Source of the DNA: Azospirillum brasilense
Lineage (GTDB): Bacteria; Pseudomonadota; Alphaproteobacteria; Rickettsiales; UBA3002
Length of the DNA: 19,203 nt
Assembly: GCA_003241645.1 (NCBI GenBank)
Contig: QFOX01000038.1
Location: 1 to 19,203, forward strand
Direction: 5' to 3'
Below, in pieces: positions 7,886 through 14,422 of this stretch. The notes below the pieces were generated by a model. It was not told the origin of the DNA. It searched no databases and was given only the letters and a program-made list of their open reading frames with translations. Position 1 is the stretch's first letter, and each line of letters opens with the position of its first letter. The position numbers and the translations under genes are program-made.

Positions 7886-9073
7886 TTATCCTAAGTTCAT
7901 TTCAAGTTCGGGTGCCTGCGCCACGCGGTCGAGATGTTTGATCTCGCTGGCGTTGATACGCATGCTGGGTTTATCGGTCGCTTTGTCTTCCTGCTCCTCA
8001 CGGATCGGGTGCGGCTTCACCGGCAGTTGCGTGGCGGTGCGCAGCGCTTCGGCATCCAGCTTCAGGGCGGCCTTCGGCGTGTAGGTCATGCCAGGAATGT
8101 AATGCTTCAGGAAATTGATCGCCGGGCCGATGGAGAGCGAGGTCACCGCGGTGTAGAGAATATCCGCCGACACGTAGCGCCCGAAATGCTCGTAGAAGCC
8201 GCCACCGATCTGCTGCGGTTTGCCGTTGATGGTCGCGCTCACGCGGGTGCCGTAGGCGGGCACGCTGCCGGTTTCCTTCAGCAGGGTTTTCTCCTGCGAC
8301 GGCGTCCAGCTGACGCCCTTGCTGCGCAGGCGTTCATTGAGGTTGGTGTTGTGCGCGTCGAACTTTTGCGCCACCGCGCCACCCACCATATCGCCAATGG
8401 ATTCGTTCACGGCATCCAGCCCGTTGAATTTGTCGCCCCATTGCAGGCCCGCTTTTTGCGCGCCAAGCTTCACGAAGTTCTTGTCATGGCCAATGGCCCA
8501 TGCGGTGGTCTGCGTGGCCACGATGGTGCCCGCGCGGCCCACGACGGCACCGAACAGGGTGGGGCGCTCTTCGATATCAAGCGCGTCCTGACGGGCTTTC
8601 AGCGAGGGGTCTTCCAGCGCGTCCTTGCCGTAATGGCGTTCGTTCAGCCATTTCACCATGGGCGCTTTGATCTTCGCACCCAGCCACACGCTAGGGATCA
8701 TGATGAAGTGGCCCGCGAAGGTCAGCGTCGCCACACCGGCCATGCTTTTGGCGGCTTTCGAGCGGAACGTGCCCGCTTCGCTTTGGGCGGCGAGTTCGTT
8801 CTTCGGAATGCGCAGGATGTGCTGGCCAATGGTGTTCTCAAGCTTGGTCTGCGCGGCGGCGGGACGCTCGGGCGCATCCAGGCCGGGGAATTTGCGTGCG
8901 GTGGTGGAATGCGCCACCCAATAGCTGAATCCGGCCGAGGCGAGCAGGTTCACCGCGAAATTGATGCCGACATTGAACACCAGGTTGTAGACCTTCTCGC
9001 CATAGGTCTGGTCATTGGCGAGGGGGCTTACAGCCTTGGTTTCGTTATCTTTTTCCTGTGCGGCGTTAACCAT
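7886..9073 (-). CDS. Unrecognised multi-spanning membrane protein C of a paralogous family
   Basis: This 395-residue protein is the first gene of the leftward block. Its N-terminus has ANDQTYGEKVYNLVFNVG, comparable to the SGE-LFD-YGG block of A and B. Hydrophobic segments lie at about 33-55, 111-134, 173-195 and 301-322. Residues 139-181 (from MVKWLNERHYGKDALED to VVGRA) align without gaps to the core of B (LVRFADRMIHGKKAETD to MKGRA), sharing V, GK, A, D, D and GRA. C therefore belongs to the same family but is more diverged. It differs by a long soluble segment (about 200-300). The start ATG has AAGGA five bases upstream. Gene B begins seven bases after it ends. The function is unknown. 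Confidence 0.82.
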   Translation of the reverse strand: MVNAAQEKDNETKAVSPLANDQTYGEKVYNLVFNVGINFAVNLLASAGFSYWVAHSTTARKFPGLDAPERPAAAQTKLENTIGQHILRIPKNELAAQSEAGTFRSKAAKSMAGVATLTFAGHFIMIPSVWLGAKIKAPMVKWLNERHYGKDALEDPSLKARQDALDIEERPTLFGAVVGRAGTIVATQTTAWAIGHDKNFVKLGAQKAGLQWGDKFNGLDAVNESIGDMVGGAVAQKFDAHNTNLNERLRSKGVSWTPSQEKTLLKETGSVPAYGTRVSATINGKPQQIGGGFYEHFGRYVSADILYTAVTSLSIGPAINFLKHYIPGMTYTPKAALKLDAEALRTATQLPVKPHPIREEQEDKATDKPSMRINASEIKHLDRVAQAPELEMNLG

Positions 9074-9262
9074 TCAATCCTTCAATAGATGCACCGGGGG
9101 TGCAGAATCCCATGCTTTAATCTACCACAGGGGGGTGCGCCATTATGTGAAGGTTTCATGACAAATCCGCAGGGAACCCACGGAATTTACATGCGAATTT
9201 TGCACTCTTTTGGCCGGGCGACCAGCGCACGCGCAGCAATTCATGGGTGGCGTCAAAAGAAG

Positions 9263-9298
9263 CTGGATTGCCGCGTCGCGGTGCTCCTCGCCATGACG
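9263..9298 (-). repeat. Dispersed intergenic repeat (GTCAT-GCGAGGAGC ... GCGGCAATCCAG type)
   Basis: On the minus strand it reads CGTCATGGCGAGGAGC, then a short GC-rich arm, then GCGACGCGGCAATCCAG. This closely resembles the short palindromic repeat, usually CGTCATTGCGAGGAGC...GCAATCCAG, that I know from intergenic regions of several proteobacteria. The inner part contains CGCGACGCG. Only one copy is present in the window. Confidence 0.6.
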
Positions 9299-9331
9299 AA
9301 ATCCTGCCCATTGCCACCTCCTGAATAAAGA

Positions 9332-9359
9332 AAGGGTGGCATGTTGCCATGCCACCCTT
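9332..9359 (-). terminator. Intrinsic terminator of the groES-groEL operon
   Basis: This is a perfect 12-bp stem (AAGGGTGGCATG with CATGCCACCCTT) around a 4-base loop. On the minus strand it is followed by TTTCTTTATT. It lies 131 bases beyond the groEL stop codon, so the transcript has a long structured 3' end. The plus side has the weaker tail TATCTTTT, so some bidirectional action is possible. Confidence 0.85.
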
Positions 9360-9431
9360 ATCTTTTGGGGAGGGCCCCTCCGCGAGGTCAGCAGACCGAG
9401 CCAGCCATGAGCCAGCGGAGCTGCGTGAAGC

Positions 9432-9452
9432 GATTTAACAGCATGTTAAATC
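9432..9452. repeat. Inverted repeat downstream of groEL
   Basis: GATTTAACA and TGTTAAATC form a perfect 9-bp stem around a 3-base loop (GCA). There is no T run, so it is not a terminator by itself. It lies in the groEL 3' untranslated region. Confidence 0.7.
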
Positions 9453-9471
9453 TCGCGGAACAACCCATCAC

Positions 9472-9496
9472 TTCTAGTTCGCTGCGCGAACTAGAA
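9472..9496. repeat. Inverted repeat over the groEL stop codon
   Basis: TTCTAGTTCGC and GCGAACTAGAA form a perfect 11-bp stem with a 3-base loop. The groEL stop codon (minus-strand TAG at 9491-9493) and the penultimate-final codons lie in one arm. There is no T run after it. Confidence 0.75.
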
Positions 9497-11146
9497 ATCC
9501 ATGTCGCCCATGCCACCCATGCCGCCCATGCCGCCCATACCACCGGCAGCGGCCGCTTTGCGGTCTTCCGGCTCGTCGGCGATGAGGGCCTCGGTGGTAA
9601 TCATCAGGCCAGCGACCGAAGCGGCGTCCTGCAGGGCAGTGCGCACCACTTTGGTGGGGTCGATGATACCGGCGGTGATCAGGTTGGTGTATTCGAGCGA
9701 CTGGGCATCGAAACCGAAATCGGTATCTTTGCTTTCCAGCAGCTTACCGGCAACCACCGCACCGTCGAGGCCTGCGTTCTCCACGATCTGGCGGATCGGG
9801 GCCTGCAGCGCACGGCGGATGATGTTGATACCGGCGCGCTCATCGTCGTTGCTGGCTTTCACTTTATCCAGCGCACGCGATGCGTAGAGCAGGGTGGTGC
9901 CGCCGCCCGGGACGATGCCTTCTTCCACGGCAGCGCGGGTCGCGTGCAGCGCATCGTCCACGCGGTCCTTGCGCTCTTTTACTTCCACTTCAGAAGCGCC
10001 GCCCACTTTCAGCACGGCCACGCCGCCCGAGAGTTTCGCCAGACGCTCCTGCAGTTTTTCCTTGTCGTAATCCGACGAGGTCTCTTCCACTTGCGCCTTG
10101 ATCTGGGCGCAACGCGCTTCGATGGCTTTCTTGTCACCGGCACCGTCCACGATGGTGGTGTCTTCTTTGGTGATGGTCACGCGCTTGGCTTTACCCAGCA
10201 TGCTGAGGTTCACGGTCTCCAGCTTGATGCCGAGGTCTTCGCTGATGACCTGACCCTGCGTGAGGATCGCGATGTCTTCCAGCATCGACTTGCGGCGATC
10301 GCCGAAGCCGGGGGCCTTCACAGCAGCCACTTTCAGGCCGCCACGCAGCTTGTTCACCACGAGGGTGGCGAGCGCTTCGCCTTCCACGTCTTCCGCGATG
10401 ATCAGCAGCGGGCGCTGCGATTGAACAACCGCCTCGAGCACGGGCAGCAGCGGCTGCAGCGAGCTGAGTTTTTTCTCGAAGATGAGGATCAGCGGGTTAT
10501 CCAGCTCGACCGACATTTTCTCGGCGTTGGTCACGAAGTACGGGCTCAGGTAGCCACGGTCGAAGTTCATGCCTTCTACCACGTCCAGCTCGAACTCGAA
10601 GCCTTTCGCTTCTTCCACGGTGATCACGCCTTCTTTGCCCACTTTTTCCATGGCTTCGGCGATCTTGTCACCGATCTGGCGGTCGCCGTTGGCCGAAATC
10701 GTGCCCACTTGCGCGATCTCGCTGTGGCTCGAAATGGCTTTCGACTTACCTTTTACTTCCGCGATCACGCTTTCCACGGCTTTGTCGATGCCGCGCTTCA
10801 GGTCCATCGGGTTCAGACCGGCAGCAACGGCTTTCGCGCCTTCGCTGAAGATGGCTTGGGCCAGCACGGTCGCGGTGGTGGTACCATCACCGGCGAGGTC
10901 GTTGGTCTTGCTGGCCACTTCCTTCAGCATTTGCGCGCCGAGGTTCTGGAATTTGTTGCTGAGGGTGATCTCTTTCGCCACCGAAACACCGTCTTTGGTG
11001 ATGCGCGGTGCGCCGAAGGATTTCTCCAGCACCACGTTGCGGCCTTTGGGCCCGAGGGTCACTTTTACCGCGTTGGCGAGGATGTTCGCGCCCTTGAGGA
11101 TCTCATCACGCGCATTGCTGCTGAATGCAATTTGTTTCGAAGCCAT
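9491..11146 (-). CDS. groEL: Chaperonin GroEL (60 kDa, Hsp60)
   Basis: This 551-residue protein is full length for the family. Characteristic segments are LGPKGRNVVLEKSFG (31-45) and the nucleotide-binding NDLAGDGTTTATVLA near residue 85. The apical-domain segment ends in KAPGFGDRRKSML, and EEGIVPGGGTTLL lies in the C-terminal equatorial part. The end carries repeated GGM units followed by GDMDF, the usual flexible tail that projects into the cavity. Fourteen copies form the double-ring ATP-dependent folding chamber, capped by GroES. The ATG at 11146 has AGGAGA seven bases upstream. It follows groES by 40 bases, a normal bicistronic operon. Confidence 0.99.
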   Translation of the reverse strand: MASKQIAFSSNARDEILKGANILANAVKVTLGPKGRNVVLEKSFGAPRITKDGVSVAKEITLSNKFQNLGAQMLKEVASKTNDLAGDGTTTATVLAQAIFSEGAKAVAAGLNPMDLKRGIDKAVESVIAEVKGKSKAISSHSEIAQVGTISANGDRQIGDKIAEAMEKVGKEGVITVEEAKGFEFELDVVEGMNFDRGYLSPYFVTNAEKMSVELDNPLILIFEKKLSSLQPLLPVLEAVVQSQRPLLIIAEDVEGEALATLVVNKLRGGLKVAAVKAPGFGDRRKSMLEDIAILTQGQVISEDLGIKLETVNLSMLGKAKRVTITKEDTTIVDGAGDKKAIEARCAQIKAQVEETSSDYDKEKLQERLAKLSGGVAVLKVGGASEVEVKERKDRVDDALHATRAAVEEGIVPGGGTTLLYASRALDKVKASNDDERAGINIIRRALQAPIRQIVENAGLDGAVVAGKLLESKDTDFGFDAQSLEYTNLITAGIIDPTKVVRTALQDAASVAGLMITTEALIADEPEDRKAAAAGGMGGMGGMGGMGDMDF

Positions 11147-11186
11147 AGTAGGTTCTCCTGATTATTTAATGTTTTAGATGAGCTGC

Positions 11187-11501
11187 TTACGCGGCTTTCT
11201 TGGCGGCTTTCGCGTCGATGATGCCGATGATGTCGGATTCTTTCAGCACCAGCAGGTCTTCGCCGTCGAGCTTCACTTCGGTGCCGCCCCATTTGCCGAA
11301 CAGCACGAGGTCGCCGACTTTCACGTCCAGCGCGATCAGGTGGCCGCGGTCATCGCGCGAGCCGGGGCCAACGGCCAGAACTTCGCCTTTGGCGGGTTTT
11401 TCTTTGGCGGTATCCGGAATGATGATGCCACCAGCGGTTTTGTCTTCAGCATCGACACGGCGAACGATCACGCGGTCATGCAGGGGGCGAATAGAAGTCA
11501 T
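11187..11501 (-). CDS. groES: Co-chaperonin GroES (10 kDa, Hsp10)
   Basis: This 104-residue protein matches the Cpn10 family throughout. Its start is SIRPLHDRVIVRRVDAE, the mobile loop that binds GroEL contains KTAGGIIIPDTAKEKP, and GEVLAVGPGSRDD and DLVLFGKWGGTEVKLDGED follow. It ends in a short Lys/Ala tail. The start is the ATG at 11501 because AGGAG lies eight bases upstream; a GTG three codons earlier lacks a site. It caps the GroEL ring and is the first gene of the operon. Confidence 0.99.
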   Translation of the reverse strand: MTSIRPLHDRVIVRRVDAEDKTAGGIIIPDTAKEKPAKGEVLAVGPGSRDDRGHLIALDVKVGDLVLFGKWGGTEVKLDGEDLLVLKESDIIGIIDAKAAKKAA

Positions 11502-11602
11502 ACGTAACACTCCTGGTTAGTTATTTTGTTGGTGCCGTCCCGCGCGGCGCATTGGTCGAATCTGCGAGGATTTCTGCGGCCTCGCGCGGGTTCGGGAGTG
11601 GG

Positions 11603-11631
11603 CATATAAGCGGCTCCACCAAGCGTGTCAA
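11603..11631 (-). promoter_or_regulatory. Candidate groESL promoter with an inverted repeat over the -35 box
   Basis: On the minus strand TTGACA (11626-11631) and TATATG (11603-11608, preceded by CGCT) are separated by exactly 17 bases. This places a transcription start about 95 bases before groES. AAGCG and CGCTT flank TTGACA as a 5-bp inverted repeat (11621-11636), a possible operator. No CIRCE element (TTAGCACTC-N9-GAGTGCTAA) is present between groES and the divergent gene. The layout could serve the housekeeping sigma factor or the similar alphaproteobacterial RpoH sites. Confidence 0.6.
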
Positions 11632-11699
11632 CGCTTAGGGCGGAATTATACGATTTTTTTGCTGGCCCTCTGGCAGGGGCGCGTTACAAGCATTAGCTT

Positions 11700-12335
11700 A
11701 TGACTTTTGCACCCCCGCCAGCCGATTGCCCGTTATGCCCGCGCCTTGTCGCGTTCCGGCAGGCCAACCAGCAAAAATTTCCCAAGTTTTACAATGGGGC
11801 CGTGCCGCCCTTCGGCCCGCTGGATGCGCCGTTGCTGGTGGTGGGCCTTGCCCCCGGCCTGAAAGGGGCCAATGCCACCGGCCGCCCGTTCACCGGCGAC
11901 TTCGCCGGGGTGATCCTGTACAGCGCACTGGCGGCCCACGGGTTCGCCACCGGCCAATACGCCGCCCGGCCCGATGACGGATTCCAACTGGTGCGTGCCC
12001 GAATTACCAACGCGGTGCGCTGCGTGCCGCCCGAGAACAAACCCACCCCGGCCGAGGCGAAAACCTGCAACCCCTTCCTCGTGAACGAGATCGCGGCGAT
12101 GACGCAGCTGAAAGTCATCCTGTCGCTGGGCCTCACCTCGCATCAGGCGGTGCTGAAGACCCTGAAACTGCGGCAGGCGGATTACAAATTCGCCCATGGC
12201 GCGGTGCATGCGCTGCCGAACGGCCTGCTGCTGGTCGATTCCTACCACACCAGCCGCTACAACGTGCAGACCGGGCGCTTAAGTCAGGACATGTTCAACG
12301 CGGTGGTCGCCCGCATTAGTGATTTGCTGGCCTAA
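11700..12335 (+). CDS. Uracil-DNA glycosylase, family 5 (UDGb), iron-sulfur type
   Basis: This 211-residue protein has the family-5 signature. Motif A is GLAPGLKGANATGRPFTGD (49-67) and motif B is SYHTSRYNVQTGRL (181-194). The four cysteines C10, C13, C108 and C123 sit where UDGb enzymes bind a [4Fe-4S] cluster. Family 5 removes uracil, and often hypoxanthine, from double-stranded DNA. It lacks the polar Asp/Asn in motif A, as is normal for this family. The ATG at 11700 follows TTAGCTT; no strong ribosome-binding site is visible. It is divergent from groES, sharing a 198-base intergenic region. The product is cytoplasmic and independent of the Mug-like protein elsewhere in the window. Confidence 0.9.
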   Translation: MTFAPPPADCPLCPRLVAFRQANQQKFPKFYNGAVPPFGPLDAPLLVVGLAPGLKGANATGRPFTGDFAGVILYSALAAHGFATGQYAARPDDGFQLVRARITNAVRCVPPENKPTPAEAKTCNPFLVNEIAAMTQLKVILSLGLTSHQAVLKTLKLRQADYKFAHGAVHALPNGLLLVDSYHTSRYNVQTGRLSQDMFNAVVARISDLLA

Positions 12336-12386
12336 ACGGCTCACTTTAAGGCTCTTTTAACCAAGCATGCGTAGGGTGAGCTATGC

Positions 12387-12833
12387 ATGAGCACCCGTGA
12401 TACAGTGAAACTGACCACCCCGCATGGCCATGAGGTGCGCGCGCAAGTGGATTATGGCAGCTTCCATATCGACGATGCGAAGGTGGTCAATAACGTTACC
12501 GGCGTGGTGCGCCCCTTGCCGAGCGATGTGCTGCCCGACCTTGCCGATGCGCTGCGCGCGAAAGCGCTGCATGGCGAGGCGGAAAGCCGCGCGCGCGAGC
12601 TGGAACACACATTGGGCCAGTTCGCCAAACTGGCGCAGGCGCTGGGCAACGACCACCCCGGCATCAAACCCTATCTGGACGAGGTGGGCCAGCACCGCCA
12701 GGTGGCGGCCGACATGGCGCAGGCGCGCGAACGGCTGGAAATGCGGGTGGGCTTCGCCGCCGACCATGTGGCCGAACGCCACGAGAACGCGCATTTGCCC
12801 AACCTGAAAGACAGCGGCCCGCGGCAGCTTTAG
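12387..12833 (+). CDS. Small charged protein of unknown function
   Basis: I do not recognise this 148-residue protein. It is soluble, with no membrane segment or signal peptide. The first 45 residues look like short beta strands (VKLTTPHGHEVRAQVDYGSF). The rest is rich in Ala, Arg, Glu and His and probably helical (about 48-135, ending RERLEMRVGFAADHVAERHENAH). The codons end mostly in G or C, like the neighbouring genes, which supports real coding. AGGGTGAG lies 7-14 bases before the ATG. It starts 51 bases after the uracil-DNA glycosylase gene on the same strand and converges with the hydrolase gene. Confidence 0.65.
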   Translation: MSTRDTVKLTTPHGHEVRAQVDYGSFHIDDAKVVNNVTGVVRPLPSDVLPDLADALRAKALHGEAESRARELEHTLGQFAKLAQALGNDHPGIKPYLDEVGQHRQVAADMAQARERLEMRVGFAADHVAERHENAHLPNLKDSGPRQL

Positions 12834-12837
12834 TGGC

Positions 12838-13737
12838 CTAGCGGCGGTACTGCGCGAACCAATCCAGCGTTTCACCGATCATGGCGGCGCTGTGCGTGGA
12901 AAGCGAATGGTTCCCACCCGGATAGTAGATGGATTTAAGCGCCGGGTGCATGGGCGCCAGCGCCGCTTCCAGCGCGTGGGTCTGCGCCACGTTCACCACT
13001 GTATCCGCATCGCCATGCATGATGAGTAGCGGCGTGTGCACCAGTGCTTCGGGCCAGCGAATGGCCGAGCGCGCGCGGCGCACATCATCCAGCGCTGGCG
13101 CATCGGCGCCGAGGCGTGCGCGCATGCGCTCCACCAGCTTCTCCCATTTTTCGGCATCGTCGAACAGGTCGGACACGGCCGCAAAGGTGGCCGCGGCGTT
13201 GAGTTGCTCGCCTGCCTTGATGCACAGATACGTCATCATGCCGCCGCGCGAGCCGCCGAACATGAACACGTTGCGCCCATCCCAGCCCGGGTGGTGCTTG
13301 CCGATATCCAGCAGCGTGCGCACGTCGGCCACGTCGGCCCCGCCGAATTCCTCGCGGCCCGTGCCGCCATCGTTGCCACGGTAATTGCTGGCGAACACCA
13401 GATAGCCCGCCTGCGCGAAGGGCAAATGGTAACGCAGCAGGCCGGGCAGGGTGAGCATGCCGTAATCGTCGCTGCCGCCGCGGTTAAAGATGAGCAGCGG
13501 GTGCGAGGCATGCTGAATGGTGGCAGGCCGCGTGAGCGTGCCGGTCACGTCGAAGCCGTCGCTGGCATAGGTGATGCGCTCAATGGCGACATCTTCAAGC
13601 CGCGCATAGCGCTTGGTCACGTTGGCGTGGATGGCCTCGTCATACGTGCCCTCGGGCAAAGCGCGGCGTTCCAGCATGGTCGCCAGATCATGCGGCACGA
13701 ACGGTTCAAGCATGGCAATGCGCGGGTCGAACAGCAT
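12838..13737 (-). CDS. Alpha/beta hydrolase, prolyl-oligopeptidase (S9)-like
   Basis: This is a 299-residue protein. The nucleophile elbow is G161-G-S163-R-G165. The acid is D245 in LLIMHGDADTVV, and the base is H277 in YPGGNHSLS. HPLLIFNRGGSDDYG (79-93) precedes the elbow and can supply the oxyanion hole, as in S9 peptidases and related esterases. There is no beta-propeller domain and no signal peptide, so the enzyme is the catalytic domain alone and probably cytoplasmic. The substrate (peptide or ester) cannot be told. It starts two bases after the stop of the preceding gene with no clear ribosome-binding site, so it is probably translationally coupled to it. An ATG at 13713 is an alternative start. 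Confidence 0.87.
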   Translation of the reverse strand: MLFDPRIAMLEPFVPHDLATMLERRALPEGTYDEAIHANVTKRYARLEDVAIERITYASDGFDVTGTLTRPATIQHASHPLLIFNRGGSDDYGMLTLPGLLRYHLPFAQAGYLVFASNYRGNDGGTGREEFGGADVADVRTLLDIGKHHPGWDGRNVFMFGGSRGGMMTYLCIKAGEQLNAAATFAAVSDLFDDAEKWEKLVERMRARLGADAPALDDVRRARSAIRWPEALVHTPLLIMHGDADTVVNVAQTHALEAALAPMHPALKSIYYPGGNHSLSTHSAAMIGETLDWFAQYRR

Positions 13738-13739
13738 GG

Positions 13740-14369
13740 CTAGAACAGCTTACCCAACGAGCCGGAAATGCTGTCCATGAAGCTGGGGGCGCGGCCCAGC
13801 CCGCAGGCGGGCGTGGCGGTGGTGCTCAGCTTGCACCAGGTGCCGTTGCCGTTGGAGCAGGCCATGCCGGTGATGTTCTGCTGCACGGCGTGCACTTTCA
13901 GCGCCTCGCTGAACATGCGGCAGGGCTCGCCGGATTTATTCTTGAAGCTGTTGCCGGGGTTGATGCTGCCGCCGATATCCAGCTCGCTCCACGTATAGTT
14001 CTGGCCGTCGGCCACGTTGTTCATGGCGTGGAAGAAATGCTGGCTGTATTGCACGCGCTCGGGCGGGGTCATCTGTGCATACAGATCATTGGTGAAGGCC
14101 GAATCGCCATTCTCCACCGTGCGCACGGGGGTGGCCACCTGCACCTTGTTGCCCTTCGCATCCACCACGATGGTGGCGGGGTTGGCGTTTTTGCGCTCGC
14201 GCGTCGCCACGTCGTCGCTGGTGAAATAGAGGTAGCCCATGAAGCCCAGCACCAGCATGACCGTGAGGAACAGGTTGCGCGTGAGCAGGAACACCGGCAG
14301 CCACAGCAGGTTGAAGCCCATGCGCATGACAAGGCCGAACAGGTTGCTGACGATACGGAAAAGGATCAT
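13740..14369 (-). CDS. Membrane-anchored protein with a surface-antigen-like C-terminal domain
   Basis: This is a 209-residue protein. Residues 2-50 contain two hydrophobic stretches (ILFRIVSNLFGLV and LWLPVFLLTRNLFLTVMLVL), which anchor it in the inner membrane. After a linker, the C-terminal part (about 122-190) has YTWSELDIGGSINPG and EPCRMFSEALKVH. It ends in GMACSNGNGTWCKL with cysteines 150, 171, 179 and 189. The order W...G.......CR.F......G.AC...G.W resembles the C-terminal domain of 17-kDa-type surface antigens and related envelope proteins; this is an eye match only. It lies 53 bases after gene D and directly before the hydrolase gene. The function is unknown, probably envelope-related. 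Confidence 0.78.
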   Translation of the reverse strand: MILFRIVSNLFGLVMRMGFNLLWLPVFLLTRNLFLTVMLVLGFMGYLYFTSDDVATRERKNANPATIVVDAKGNKVQVATPVRTVENGDSAFTNDLYAQMTPPERVQYSQHFFHAMNNVADGQNYTWSELDIGGSINPGNSFKNKSGEPCRMFSEALKVHAVQQNITGMACSNGNGTWCKLSTTATPACGLGRAPSFMDSISGSLGKLF

Positions 14370-14422
14370 GGCCTAGCAGTAGCAAGCAAGCGGCGGCATG
14401 GAAAGGATAAATCGCCGGATCA

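Larger units (their letters stand above)
9074..9490. other. 417-base gene-free stretch between gene C and groEL
   Basis: I see no credible gene on either strand; the short open frames here have no ribosome-binding site or coding bias. The left part (9074-9260) should hold the promoter of the C-B-A block, but no convincing -35/-10 pair could be picked. The middle holds a dispersed repeat (9263-9298). The right part holds the groESL terminator (9332-9359) and further inverted repeats at 9369-9381, 9432-9452 and 9472-9496. Confidence 0.75.

Noticed and set aside
5717..9088. Three long open frames antisense to genes A, B and C (384-386 codons and about 350 codons)
   Set aside because: They mirror the minus-strand genes, lack ribosome-binding sites and have His/Arg-rich translations. 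The A/B conserved core is meaningful only on the minus strand.
9341..11161. A 606-codon open frame antisense to groEL
   Set aside because: It is a by-product of groEL codon bias. Its protein is His/Phe/Gln/Arg-rich with no family resemblance, and the opposite strand encodes an unmistakable GroEL.
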